In this document: in pieces, positions 18,062 to 26,777 of the stretch
How the letters are laid out: each line of letters begins with the position of its first letter
How positions within the stretch are numbered: the stretch's first letter is position 1
Assembly: GCA_048569615.1 (NCBI GenBank)
Contig: JBLIRK010000006.1
Span: 1 to 64,000, forward strand
DNA from: JAYEPK01 sp048569615
GTDB taxonomy: Archaea > Thermoplasmatota > Penumbrarchaeia > Penumbrarchaeales > Penumbrarchaeaceae
DNA length: 64,000 nucleotides
Reading direction: 5' to 3'
Made by a program: the position numbers and the translations under genes
The notes under the pieces: model-generated
Told to the model about the DNA's origin: nothing
Seen by the model: the letters and a program-made list of their open reading frames with translations, nothing else
The model's database searches: none

Positions 18062-18344
18062 GCTTGAACTGCTGCCTTCTCGGAGGCTCGGACAGATAGG
18101 GCTTAAGACCCTGGGCAAGGAGGTCGAATAGACCGGTTTCCTGGAATCTCTTTGCATCCTCCTCCGTCTCCCAGAAACCGATGTCAAGACCCTCACCGGT
18201 CCTCTCATCGACGAACATCTCCGCCTTGATGAATCCCTGCTGTCTTTTTGCCTCCCTGAGTACCATCTCCTCCCATTCCTTCACGCCTTTCTTGACCTCT
18301 CCTGTCTTGAATCTGTAGAAAATTACTCCGACATACATTCCCAT
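18045..18344 (-). CDS. Small dimeric alpha/beta-barrel (ABM-like) protein
   Basis: 99 residues. The pattern YVGVIFYRF...WEEMVLREAKRQQGFIKAEMF...DIGFWETEEDAKRF matches the antibiotic-biosynthesis-monooxygenase/Dabb ferredoxin-like fold, in which dimers form an open barrel. caggagaa precedes ATG 18344. No cofactor residues can be named. Its stop lies within the end of the convergent transglutaminase-like gene. Confidence 0.6.
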   Translation of the reverse strand: MGMYVGVIFYRFKTGEVKKGVKEWEEMVLREAKRQQGFIKAEMFVDERTGEGLDIGFWETEEDAKRFQETGLFDLLAQGLKPYLSEPPRRQQFKLILSV

Positions 18345-18409
18345 TTCTCCTGGCTCATATGGGAGCGGATTCTATTTAAGCGCTCCCGAAACGTTTCCGC
18401 GAGGGAGCT

Positions 18410-19654
18410 TTAAATGTTAAGTTCCGAGGTTTGATAGACCATGACCTTCACCAGGACCACGACCGCATGCTGGACCTGATCTATCCTTACTTTGGGCTCG
18501 CTGTAGCTCAGAGGCGTTCCCCCGAAGACGTCCGCGGGGTCGGGATAGGCCAGGGATTCCTCCTCGTTGAACTGAAGTTCCATAAGGAAAGATGCACAGA
18601 GGTCCATGGAAGTCCTGTACTTCACTTCCTGGACCGTGAAATTATACCTCTTTGCAAGTAGATAAGAATCCACCACGGCCTCCACCCTGCTTGCATCGCT
18701 GGCATGGGGATTGCTCCCCCAACCCCCTATTAGCCGGGGATCCTCATAATGATCGGGTAAGTTCTGGCCTGCCCTGCAGCTCTCTGCGGTTGCGAAGCAA
18801 TGGTCGATATAGGAGTCCTCCTTGAGCCACTCGTAGGTGTAGACCATTGCCTCCGTGCCCCAGGGAGAATATGAAGTGTAGCCCGTCCCGAAGTAGGGAT
18901 TGTAGTACTCGAAACCACTCTCAAGTGCCGTCAGGTACTTGTTATCCTGCGTGTGATCGTAGAGTCTTGCGATCGCAAGCAGGGCCTCACCTGGATAGTA
19001 GTTGCTGTGCTCGTCCTCCCTGTCCAGGTAGAAGCACTGGAAGCTTCCGTCCTCCTTCTGCATCTGGAGCATGAACTCCCCCAGCCTGTCAAGCTCCTTC
19101 TCGTACTGGGCAAGAGGGTCCATCCTTTCGACCTCAACGAGGGCGAGCACGGTAAGAGCTGCGCCACCGAGCTTGGATAGGCCGTTACTGACCATGTATG
19201 CCACCTCCTTTCCGTCGATCTCTCCCATCACCATGTACCTGGAGAGCAGGTAGTTCAACGTGCTGATGGTCCCGTTGTAGAAATCCGGATCCCTCGTATA
19301 TTTGAATATCAGGGCGAGAGAGTAAGTGGTCCCCGCATGTCTGAGAAGGTTGTATCCCCCCAGATTGGAATCCGTTTCGGGATCGTACTCGTAGTCCCAC
19401 TTGCCGCTCTCCTGTATATGGTTGATGAGGTAGCTGCCTGCCGCTTCGAGTGATTCCAAAATGGTCTGGTTCAGCTCCATTTCCTCGGGGAAGTTGAATC
19501 TCTCCAGGTTCCCGGGAGGGTGGAAGGGATAGGGATTCCTCTCATGGTTGAGAATAACCAGACCCGCCAGACCTGCCGTTATAACGATAGCTATGGCCAC
19601 AAGCACAACGATGGCCTTTTCCTCTTCCATCCAGTGGTGATTGCGGCGGTCCAT
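18410..19654 (-). CDS. Membrane-anchored alpha/alpha-barrel protein (epimerase or glycosidase-like)
   Basis: 414 residues. An N-terminal signal anchor (about 12-33) is followed by a helix-rich domain with paired amphipathic helices and aromatic/Gly loops (GGYNLLRHAGTTYSLAL, YYPGEALLAIARLYD, WGTEAMVYTYEWL), typical of six-hairpin (alpha/alpha) barrels such as glucuronyl C5-epimerase-like or N-acylglucosamine-epimerase-like proteins. The domain should face outside. It probably acts on a glycan or lipid-linked sugar, but no family-specific catalytic residues are identified. Upstream (minus direction) is the CDF gene, 17 nt away. Confidence 0.62.
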   Translation of the reverse strand: MDRRNHHWMEEEKAIVVLVAIAIVITAGLAGLVILNHERNPYPFHPPGNLERFNFPEEMELNQTILESLEAAGSYLINHIQESGKWDYEYDPETDSNLGGYNLLRHAGTTYSLALIFKYTRDPDFYNGTISTLNYLLSRYMVMGEIDGKEVAYMVSNGLSKLGGAALTVLALVEVERMDPLAQYEKELDRLGEFMLQMQKEDGSFQCFYLDREDEHSNYYPGEALLAIARLYDHTQDNKYLTALESGFEYYNPYFGTGYTSYSPWGTEAMVYTYEWLKEDSYIDHCFATAESCRAGQNLPDHYEDPRLIGGWGSNPHASDASRVEAVVDSYLLAKRYNFTVQEVKYRTSMDLCASFLMELQFNEEESLAYPDPADVFGGTPLSYSEPKVRIDQVQHAVVVLVKVMVYQTSELNI

Positions 19655-19671
19655 GAAATAATTTGCTCCGG

Positions 19672-20580
19672 CTATTCGTCATCCGGGTCCATATGGATAT
19701 TGATCAGAGCATGCTCGCCGAACTCCCTCATGAGCTCATCCTCCAGATTCCTCACTGATCTATGACCCTCCTTGACGCTTATCCTGTGGTCCACCTTGAC
19801 ATGGAGGTCGATGGCAACGGACCTGCCCAGGCTCCGGGTCCTCAGGTTGTGCGGCTCTTTTATTCCCTTGACCCTTCTGGCTATCTTCATTATCCTTTCC
19901 TCGGATGCCTTTCCGAGGCTCCCCTCCAGCAGCTCATTGGTGGATTCCCTCAGGAGTTTGATGGATACCCACACTATCAGGGATGTGACCACCAACGCGG
20001 CAAGAGGATCCAGAAATGCCCAGCTTTTACCCAGCAGGACCGCTCCCCCTATCCCTATGAGGGCTGCAATGGATGATAGTGCGTCCGACCGGTGGTGCCA
20101 AGCGTTCGCTATCAGCGACTTTGAACCCGTCCTCTTTCCAACGGATACTGTATACCAGTAGAGGAACTCCTTAAGAATGATCGAGAGGACGGCTCCGATG
20201 AGGGCTATGGCTCCGGGAACGACCAGCTCTTTCCCTTCGACAGCTTCGATCAATCTCAGTACCGCACTGAGCCCGATCCCTGCTCCGACTCCCAGCAGAA
20301 CAAGGGCAATGATCATCGCGGAGAAGGTCTCTATCTTCCCGTGTCCGTATTCGTGACCTTCATCGCTAGGCTTGCTGGCGCTCCGTATCCCGAATATCAC
20401 CACAAGGTCCGTCGCCAGGTCCGAAAAGGAATGAACACCGTCGGAGATCATTGCCGTGCTTCTTCCCACGATTCCCAGAAAGAGCTTCAACACTGAAAGC
20501 AGCAGATTGATCACCATTCCGAGAACGGTGACCCTTGTCTGGGCCTTCTGCTTCTCTTTTTCAGGGAGCCCGGACTCCAT
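19672..20580 (-). CDS. Cation diffusion facilitator family divalent-metal exporter
   Basis: 302 residues with six membrane segments and a cytosolic C-terminal ferredoxin-like domain. Metal-site motifs are SDGVHSFSD in TM2 and HHRSDALSS in TM5, with a His-rich HEYGHGKIET loop between. CDF proteins export Zn, Fe, Mn or similar in exchange for protons; the ion is not readable. The C-terminal region (HVKVDHRISVKEGH...) carries His/Asp residues typical of the regulatory metal sites. It is in line with the downstream epimerase-like gene. Confidence 0.9.
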   Translation of the reverse strand: MESGLPEKEKQKAQTRVTVLGMVINLLLSVLKLFLGIVGRSTAMISDGVHSFSDLATDLVVIFGIRSASKPSDEGHEYGHGKIETFSAMIIALVLLGVGAGIGLSAVLRLIEAVEGKELVVPGAIALIGAVLSIILKEFLYWYTVSVGKRTGSKSLIANAWHHRSDALSSIAALIGIGGAVLLGKSWAFLDPLAALVVTSLIVWVSIKLLRESTNELLEGSLGKASEERIMKIARRVKGIKEPHNLRTRSLGRSVAIDLHVKVDHRISVKEGHRSVRNLEDELMREFGEHALINIHMDPDDE

Positions 20581-20683
20581 GGCCGTTCATAAGATTACGA
20601 TGTAATTAAACCTGATTATCCGTTAAAAAACCCTAAATTCACTAGATAATCCGAATTCTCAATTGTCCTGAATGGTCACGACA

Positions 20684-20695
20684 TGATTATATAGT
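20684..20695 (+). promoter_or_regulatory. TATA-like promoter of the zinc-finger gene
   Basis: gattatatagtg lies about 60 nt before the start at 20752, preceded by an AT-rich stretch. A ggtgag motif near the start serves as ribosome-binding site. Confidence 0.45.
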
Positions 20696-20751
20696 GTAAA
20701 TTTCAATCGAGATTGGTATTTGAGAAATTCTCAGCAGGCAGGTGAGCGAAA

Positions 20752-21162
20752 ATGGTTTCAGAGGATATCGACCTTGGTGTGCCCATTGAATGTCCCAAAT
20801 GCTCCGTGATGATGAAGCAGATAGTCGTAACAACTCCCATGGCTGCGGTGGAGGTCGACCACTGCCAGGGCTGTGAGGGCTACTGGTTCGACAAATATGA
20901 GCTGGTGAAGGTCATCGACGAGAAGATGGAAGGATCGCTCCCTTACGAGAACACGGATGAAAAGGGGAACATAACGGTCTGCCCGAGGTGCAAGGGACAT
21001 GTGGATACAATGTCGCTCTGGGACATCAAGGTGGACCTCTGCAATGACTGCCACGGCATTTGGCTGGACAGGGGGGAGCTCAAGGAGGTCCAGGATAAAT
21101 ACAGGTTCGAACAGAACCAGAACAAGCTCATCGAGCTTCTGAAGAGCGTGCTCCAGGAATAA
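20752..21162 (+). CDS. Double TFIIB-type zinc-ribbon protein
   Basis: 136 residues with two tandem zf-TFIIB-type modules: CPKC...CQGCEGYWFDKYEL (about 15-50) and CPRC...CNDCHGIWLDRGEL (about 80-115). Each has two CxxC knuckles and the characteristic W(F/L)D-x-x-EL tail. A charged C-terminal helix follows. Similar small proteins are common and unassigned; the ribbons suggest nucleic-acid or protein binding. ggtgag lies just upstream. It precedes tRNA-Ser on the same strand. Confidence 0.8.
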   Translation: MVSEDIDLGVPIECPKCSVMMKQIVVTTPMAAVEVDHCQGCEGYWFDKYELVKVIDEKMEGSLPYENTDEKGNITVCPRCKGHVDTMSLWDIKVDLCNDCHGIWLDRGELKEVQDKYRFEQNQNKLIELLKSVLQE

Positions 21163-21222
21163 ACATTCCCTTATCCGCCGTGGACCTTAATAACTACCTC
21201 TGCATACTTAGAAAAAAATCCT

Positions 21223-21308
21223 GCAGAGGTAGCTAAGCCCGGCCCACGGCGCCGGACTTGAAATCCGGTGTGCTATTGCACTCGGGGGTTCGAATCCCTC
21301 CCTCTGCG
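21223..21308 (+). tRNA. tRNA-Ser (UGA)
   Basis: An 86-nt type II tRNA. The acceptor is GCAGAGG/CCTCTGC with discriminator G, as expected for serine. The anticodon arm is CCGGA-CTTGAAA-TCCGG with TGA anticodon. There is a long variable arm (gtgtgctattgcac) and a T-arm GGGGG-TTCGAAT-CCCTC. There is no intron or encoded CCA. Its 3' 22 nt are repeated exactly 161 bp downstream. Confidence 0.96.
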
Positions 21309-21311
21309 CTT
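21290..21311 (+). repeat. 22-bp direct repeat, tRNA-Ser copy
   Basis: The 22 bases from the T-loop through the acceptor and two following T's recur without mismatch at 21451-21472. The placement is that of an att-type duplication at a tRNA 3' end. Confidence 0.9.
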
Positions 21312-21450
21312 CATCCTTTCTCGATCAATTAAATTACTATCAAGAGATAGGATACCGCACGAGGGATCCGAACCGGAGGTCCTGGAAATTCCGTGCTTCC
21401 GTACCGCGGAATTTGCAGGCTAGCAAAACTTCGAAGAAGTTGATGCACAG
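21309..21450 (+). mobile_element. Structured cassette behind tRNA-Ser (about 160 bp with its repeats)
   Basis: Order: spacer; an inverted near-copy of the tRNA T-arm GAGGGATCCGAAC (21360-21372, one mismatch); hairpin 1, CCTGGAAATTCCG (21381-21393)/CGGAATTTGCAGG (21407-21419) with a 13-nt loop and one mismatch; hairpin 2, AACTTC-GAA-GAAGTT (21427-21441) closed by GCA/TGC (21423-21425, 21444-21446); then the distal tRNA 3'-end copy. A matching cassette lies behind tRNA-Gln. It has no coding capacity. I infer a non-autonomous tRNA-targeting element or a structured RNA. Confidence 0.7.
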
Positions 21451-21472
21451 TCGAATCCCTCCCTCTGCGCTT
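21451..21472 (+). repeat. 22-bp direct repeat, distal copy of the tRNA-Ser 3' end
   Basis: Identical to 21290-21311 and followed by a T-run (21471-21477) that looks like the terminator of the original tRNA gene, so this may be the displaced original 3' end. Confidence 0.9.
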
Positions 21473-21523
21473 TTTTTCATCTATTCATAATCATAATAAA
21501 GAAAAAGGGATATCAGATAGCAC

Positions 21524-22240
21524 ATGGTAATGGAGAGGGTATTCGGGTACATCTTCGGTGTGATACTCTTCCTTACCCTTCCCTTCTTCATTTTCTTCTC
21601 CGTCCTTTTCATTCTAGGGTCATTCGAGGTTTACATAATGGAGGATTTCCAGAACCTTCTCATCGACAGCGCCGCCGGGTGGACGCTCCTATTCATGCCA
21701 GGTGTGATCTCTCTCATTTCCATCATCATGGTCTTCATCGCATGGCTCATTTACGTCAAATGGAAGGACCTGCGCTACAAGATGGCATTCTACCTCTACC
21801 ACTCCAAGGTCAGGTACGGCGACAGGATACCGTTATCTCACCTGGCAAAGGTTGCCGTGTGCTCGGTCCCTGAGATCGTAAGGACACTTGAATTGATGAT
21901 AGACCGCAAGGAGCTGAAGGGAGAGGTGAGCAGAGCGGAGGGCGTTTACATCCACAAGGGTCTGACAAGAAGGGGGCTCAGGTTCCTGAAGGCCCTGCCG
22001 CCGGCAAAGCTCAATCAGCTCAAGAGCGCCCAGAAATGGGCATTGGACGGCCACGTCTGGGCCGGGGAGCGGGACGGGATCGAGCACGACATACCTGAAC
22101 TCGAGGAGGTCGAAAGGGAGGAGCTGCCGCCCATCGAAATTTCCAAGAAGCTGGAGCGAAAGAAGGTACCTTGCCCGCACTGCGGCAGGATGAACATAGC
22201 GGATCACCACTTCTGCACCTACTGCGGCGAGGTCATATAG
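21524..22240 (+). CDS. Membrane protein with helical/winged-helix-like domain and C-terminal zinc ribbon
   Basis: 238 residues. Two transmembrane helices (about 8-30, 50-75) precede a cytosolic segment (about 95-150: PLSHLAKVAVCSVPEIVRT..., then MIDRKELKGEVSRAEGVYI) that reads like a winged helix or PCI-like fold. A charged helix and a C-terminal zinc ribbon follow (CPHCG, CTYCGEVI). The layout suggests a membrane-attached regulator or adaptor. I do not recognise a named family. It is divergent from no gene and follows the tRNA-Ser cassette by 51 nt. Confidence 0.7.
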   Translation: MVMERVFGYIFGVILFLTLPFFIFFSVLFILGSFEVYIMEDFQNLLIDSAAGWTLLFMPGVISLISIIMVFIAWLIYVKWKDLRYKMAFYLYHSKVRYGDRIPLSHLAKVAVCSVPEIVRTLELMIDRKELKGEVSRAEGVYIHKGLTRRGLRFLKALPPAKLNQLKSAQKWALDGHVWAGERDGIEHDIPELEEVEREELPPIEISKKLERKKVPCPHCGRMNIADHHFCTYCGEVI

Positions 22241-22246
22241 GAAATC

Positions 22247-24955
22247 TCAAAGCTTCCCTTCCTTCACTCCAGATCCCGTTCTATTCATTCCATTCGGAGG
22301 TGGTGGTCTCCTTGCCTTGTAGGCCTCGGGAGGTCCCTCCTTTCCATCTTTTCCATGAATCCTTTCTCCAGCTCTCGTCCTCCTGTCCCTGACGGCGAAA
22401 TAGAATGCTGATGTTATGGAAACGATGGCTACAAGGATACCCATCACGATCATGATCACCATTAGGATCGTCATCTGATTGGTCCCACCGTTTTCCCATT
22501 CCACTTCGGTTCGGACCTTTATATCAAGAGGCTCTGAGAGACGCTCACCGGATGTTGAGACAAGCTTGCCGTCGACAAATATCGCGTATTCACGGTCAAA
22601 GCCGAGCGGATGGACGGGAGTGATCGAGATCGTATCTCCATCAATCCTCTTCTCGATTTCCAGGACTTGATCATATCTGTCCATCATAACAATGTTCTCG
22701 AGGTTGGTCGGATTGTCCATGAGGTCCATTTCGAAAGTTATATTGAAGGTCCTGTTCCTTTCCACTCGGCCTTCCTTCGCATCCGGAAAATCCCTTTCCA
22801 GCAGATCGAAATCTCCTGCTCCTCTTGTATTGAAATTATATATATGGTCGATTCCCAGGTTGTTGCCGTTCAGGTCTATTACCGAACCATCTATGAAAAT
22901 TATGTATCGCATTTCGGGTTTCCAGAAGTTCACAGGCTCGATCAGGACCCTCGTTCCCTCAACCGAAAAGGTCACTGGTTCTTCTGCATCATTCTCATCG
23001 GTCACCTCGATGTAGCTCGAGTGGAGCAAGTAAGGCTCCATTTCTTCACTGAACTCAAGCAAGATCGGTTCATCGACATCGAAGGTTGGAGGCTGGTACC
23101 ATTTGGTCGTGATCTCAGGGGGTTTCAGGTCGATGCGGCCGAGCTCGAAGAAGAACGGCTCTCCGGCAACCTCGTTCCTCGGTGTCATTCTGACATAGAT
23201 CTTATTATGGTCCGTGCCATCGAGATCGTACTTGTATCTCCATTCTATTCTGAACTCCTTCTCAGTTTCGTAGAGGTATGACAGACCATCCACCTCCAAA
23301 GGATTATCCGAACGATAATCCAGCCTGCACTCTTGGAAGGTCTGGTTGTCGAAGGAGTACTCCACATCGATGAGCAGTGAATCGGTATCGGGATCACCCG
23401 TCCTGACGGGCAGATGGACCCCGTCATAGATGAAAAGCGGGCTTCCATTTCCCACTACATATGGAGGCTCGTCGAAGTCCTCTACGAGAAATAGGATCGT
23501 GATATTGCCGATCGTCGGTGCCATCATGTGATCTGTCGTTGAGAGCTCCATCTCCACCTGGAAATGGGTGTCTCCTTCGTGTCCCGACCACAACTCCCGG
23601 GGATTATAATCATGGTAATGGTCTGCCGTATTGCCATTGGGTCCGAGGAATTCTGACCCTTCCAGGCTTGAAGAAGTCCCTGACCGGACCCTGTACTTGT
23701 ATGATGTACCGGCGGGAAAACAGCCCTTCACGATGATATCCTTGGGTGAGGCCTCCCCCGGAATCTCCACCACTCCAGTCCTGAATCTCCCACTCTTAAC
23801 ATGCGCCTCGATATCGAAAATGAAGGTCCCGTTCCCGATGGTATCGTGGTAATCCAGGCCTCCGAATAGGAGATATTTCCCGGTTCCCGGTATGTTGCAG
23901 AAGCCGTGGTCGGACCTCGCCACGGGATCACCGGTCGTGTTCACCTTTGTCCATTCGTTATCGCTGAGATCATAATACCATGTCTGGACTCCATCCGAGT
24001 ACAGGACTCGGTCCTGACCTGGAACAAGGTCGCCGAAGCATCTTGAGAGCCTTACGGTCCCGGGATTGCTGGCAGGGGTCATATTGGTCCATCTGTTATC
24101 ACTGAGGTCGTAGGTCCAAGTTTCATGGAAGAGACCTTTGTCGATCACGTAATCGGAGTTGTAGAAGAGAACCTTGTCGGTCCCGTGGACGGGTGCGAAA
24201 ATTCCTCCCCTCCGGTATTTGGGACCGCCCTCTTCGAGAACGACCTCCCAATCCCCTTTCCGGTGGTCGTAGACGTATGTCCTGTTGTCGCCTTCCATCT
24301 TGTATCCGCCGAACATGACAACCTTCTGGGTGTTCCATATGGACGCCATGTTCATGCATATCCTCCCCATTGGGGAGAGGGGAGTGTGGACCCTTTCCCA
24401 ATCCATTTCCGAGAGGTCGAAGGTCCACGTCTCGTTGGACCAGGCATAATTGATGTATCCGCCGAAGAGAAGCACCTGGTCGGTCCCCCACAACCTTGCC
24501 ATTCCGTAGGATTCGCTTCCGGGGGGCCTTGGATCAAGCAAATACTGGCTCCACTCACCATCGGCAATGTCGAAGAGCCATGTATCGTATTCATTATAGG
24601 CCCCTCCGTTGTGATCCCCGCCGAAGAGGAGCACTTTTCCGGTTCCCGGTATTCCTATCATGTCAATTGCGTTCCTCATGTTGGGGGCATGGTCAAGTTC
24701 GAGGTCCTTCCATATGAGCTCATCACCGAACGCAGACCCGACAGTCTCGAGGGTTGCGAAGGGCTGGGATGCTTCATCATAGGTGATATTGACCAATGAG
24801 CCCTCCAATATCCCCATTTCTGCGGTCTGAAGTATGTATTCGGGTTCGGCTCCCTCGATCCCTTCGGCATCGAAACCCCGGAGCAGCGATGCTCCCATCG
24901 CAGAAACCGCAAATATAATAAGAATGAAATATGCTGGAAACGCCGGGTGCCTCAT
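22247..24955 (-). CDS. Kelch-repeat surface protein with Ig-like domain and C-terminal anchor
   Basis: 902 residues with an N-terminal signal peptide (about 5-25). Six kelch repeats (about 100-400) share the pattern VLLFGG...TWLFDLSD..W, enough for a six-bladed propeller. Further beta domains follow, one resembling an SbsA-type Ig-like domain (YIIFIDGSVIDLNGNNLG region, about residues 660-740). A transmembrane helix sits near 845-870 with a Lys/Pro-rich cytosolic tail. It should be displayed on the cell surface for adhesion or glycan contact. The upstream AT-rich stretch (about 24990-25005) may be its promoter. Confidence 0.85.
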   Translation of the reverse strand: MRHPAFPAYFILIIFAVSAMGASLLRGFDAEGIEGAEPEYILQTAEMGILEGSLVNITYDEASQPFATLETVGSAFGDELIWKDLELDHAPNMRNAIDMIGIPGTGKVLLFGGDHNGGAYNEYDTWLFDIADGEWSQYLLDPRPPGSESYGMARLWGTDQVLLFGGYINYAWSNETWTFDLSEMDWERVHTPLSPMGRICMNMASIWNTQKVVMFGGYKMEGDNRTYVYDHRKGDWEVVLEEGGPKYRRGGIFAPVHGTDKVLFYNSDYVIDKGLFHETWTYDLSDNRWTNMTPASNPGTVRLSRCFGDLVPGQDRVLYSDGVQTWYYDLSDNEWTKVNTTGDPVARSDHGFCNIPGTGKYLLFGGLDYHDTIGNGTFIFDIEAHVKSGRFRTGVVEIPGEASPKDIIVKGCFPAGTSYKYRVRSGTSSSLEGSEFLGPNGNTADHYHDYNPRELWSGHEGDTHFQVEMELSTTDHMMAPTIGNITILFLVEDFDEPPYVVGNGSPLFIYDGVHLPVRTGDPDTDSLLIDVEYSFDNQTFQECRLDYRSDNPLEVDGLSYLYETEKEFRIEWRYKYDLDGTDHNKIYVRMTPRNEVAGEPFFFELGRIDLKPPEITTKWYQPPTFDVDEPILLEFSEEMEPYLLHSSYIEVTDENDAEEPVTFSVEGTRVLIEPVNFWKPEMRYIIFIDGSVIDLNGNNLGIDHIYNFNTRGAGDFDLLERDFPDAKEGRVERNRTFNITFEMDLMDNPTNLENIVMMDRYDQVLEIEKRIDGDTISITPVHPLGFDREYAIFVDGKLVSTSGERLSEPLDIKVRTEVEWENGGTNQMTILMVIMIVMGILVAIVSITSAFYFAVRDRRTRAGERIHGKDGKEGPPEAYKARRPPPPNGMNRTGSGVKEGKL

Positions 24956-25076
24956 TCTGCTCTACTTCCGGGTATGAAGAACTCCTGGCAGGATAATATA
25001 ATTTAGGTCCATACCCGAGGGTAATCGGATAAAAATGGAGAAAAAGAGAAGCCGAAGCGTTGAGTAGGAGGTTGCT

Positions 25077-25394
25077 TCAGCTCCTCAGTACTATCTCGAT
25101 GTTGACGTCATCGGGGACCTTGATCCTCATCAGGGACCTGAGCGCCCTGTCGTCGGCATCCAGATAGATCAGTCTCTTGTGGACCCTCATCTCCCATCGG
25201 TCCCAGGTCTCGGACCCTTCGCCGTCGGGTGATTTCCTGCAGGGAACCACAAGCCTTTTCGTCGGAAGCGGAATTGGTCCGGACAGATTTACACCTGTTC
25301 TCTCCGAGATCTGCTTTATCTGGGTGCAGACCCCGTCCAGCGATTTCGCGTCAGTTCCTGTCAGCGATATCCTCGCTTTTGCAACCAATCCCAT
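25077..25394 (-). CDS. rps10: Ribosomal protein S10 (uS10)
   Basis: About 105 residues. KARISLTGTD near the start and PLPTKRLVVPCRKSPDG match the archaeal uS10 fold, which lies in the head of the small subunit. ATG 25394 is one base after GGAGG; a TTG at 25388 has the better 7-nt spacing and gives MVAKARISL, closer to other archaeal S10 starts. A GTG at 25421 overlaps the EF1A stop but is less likely. It ends the S12-S7-EF2-EF1A-S10 cluster. Confidence 0.93.
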   Translation of the reverse strand: MGLVAKARISLTGTDAKSLDGVCTQIKQISERTGVNLSGPIPLPTKRLVVPCRKSPDGEGSETWDRWEMRVHKRLIYLDADDRALRSLMRIKVPDDVNIEIVLRS

Positions 25395-25417
25395 TCCTCC
25401 GGTCCTTTTTAGGAGCT

Positions 25418-26695
25418 TCACTCCTTCTTCTCTATATCAAGGCACATTCCGGCAGCAACGGTGGTCCCCATATCCCTGATGGCGAACCTTCCGAGCTGAG
25501 GGATCTCCTTGACCTTCTCTATGACAAGAGGCCTTGTGGGCCTTACTTTGACAATGGCGATGTCGCCGGTCCTGAGGAAGTCCGGGTTCTCCTCCTTGAC
25601 CTGGCCGGTCTTGGGGTCCAGCTTCTTCAGGAGCTCCTCGAAGGTGCAGGCGACCTGTGCCGTGTGCAGGTGGAATACGGGTGTGTATCCCACTGCTATG
25701 ACGGAGGGATGCTGGAGCACAGCGATCTGGGCTGTGAAGCTCTTTGCCACTGTGGGCTTTGATGCCACCTCTCCACATACGTCTCCCCTCCTGATATCGT
25801 TCTTTCCGACGCCCCTGACGTTGAAGCCGACATTATCGCCGGGCTCCGCCGTGGGCATTGTCTCGTGGTGCATCTCGATGGACTTCACCTCTCCACCTGC
25901 GCCGGAGGGAGAGAAGGTAACGGTGCTGCCAACCTTGAGCACACCGGTCTCTATCCTGCCGACGGGGACCGTTCCTATGCCGGTGATCGTGTAAACGTCC
26001 TGAACCGGAAGCCTGAGCGGAAGCTCGGTGGGCTTCTGGGGGATCTGCAGGTTGTCGAGGCACTGGAGAAGGGTTGGTCCGGACCACCAGCTCAACTTGT
26101 CCGATTTCTTGACGACGTTGTCGCCTATGAAGGCGGAAGAGGGGCAGTACTGGACGTTCTCGGGCTTGTAACCGACCATCCTGAGTAGCTTGCCGACATC
26201 CTCCTTCACCTGGTTGAACCTCTCCTCGCTGTATGCGGGCTTGGTGGCGTCCATCTTGTTGACGTTGATGATAATCTGGTTCACTCCAAGCGTCTTTGCC
26301 AGGAATACGTGCTCCTTGGTCTGTGCCATCACACCCTCGGGTGCTGCGACGACCAGGACGGCGGCATCGGCCTGGGAGGTCCCGGTGATCATGTTCTTTA
26401 CGAAGTCCCTGTGTCCGGGGGCGTCTATGATCGTGAAGTAGTACTTGTCGGACGTGAACTTCTTGTGGGCGACATCGATGGTCACACCTCGCTCTCTCTC
26501 TTCCTTCAGGTTGTCCATGACCCAGGCGAACTCGAAGGAGCCCTTGCCCTTGGCCTCGGCCTCTTTCCTGTACTTATCTATTATATGCTGCTCGATATGT
26601 CCCGTATCCAGGAGTACCCTCCCAACGGAGGTTGACTTCCCGTGGTCAACGTGACCGATGAATACGAGGTTCATATGGGGTTTCTCACTTGCCAT
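25418..26695 (-). CDS. tuf: Translation elongation factor EF1-alpha (aEF1A)
   Basis: 425 residues. G1 GHVDHGKST at residues 14-22, DAPGHRDF (G3), NKMD (G4) and archaeal/eukaryal EF1A signatures (EFAWVMDNLKEERERGVTIDVA in parts; TGTSQADAAVL) define the GTPase that delivers aminoacyl-tRNA to the ribosome. Domains 2 and 3 are complete. ggaggtatattaa precedes ATG 26695, and a TATA-like ttttaatacaa upstream suggests an internal promoter in the 82-nt gap after EF2. Confidence 0.97.
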   Translation of the reverse strand: MASEKPHMNLVFIGHVDHGKSTSVGRVLLDTGHIEQHIIDKYRKEAEAKGKGSFEFAWVMDNLKEERERGVTIDVAHKKFTSDKYYFTIIDAPGHRDFVKNMITGTSQADAAVLVVAAPEGVMAQTKEHVFLAKTLGVNQIIINVNKMDATKPAYSEERFNQVKEDVGKLLRMVGYKPENVQYCPSSAFIGDNVVKKSDKLSWWSGPTLLQCLDNLQIPQKPTELPLRLPVQDVYTITGIGTVPVGRIETGVLKVGSTVTFSPSGAGGEVKSIEMHHETMPTAEPGDNVGFNVRGVGKNDIRRGDVCGEVASKPTVAKSFTAQIAVLQHPSVIAVGYTPVFHLHTAQVACTFEELLKKLDPKTGQVKEENPDFLRTGDIAIVKVRPTRPLVIEKVKEIPQLGRFAIRDMGTTVAAGMCLDIEKKE

Positions 26696-26777
26696 TTAAT
26701 ATACCTCCTACTCGGGTTGTTCCCTTAATTACTCATTGTATTAAAACTTTGATGTTCAGGGTACCAATGTCGGGTCC

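Noticed and set aside
21451..21472. A second tRNA-Ser gene
   Set aside because: Only the T-loop-to-acceptor part is present, with no 5' half; it is a repeat copy, not a gene.
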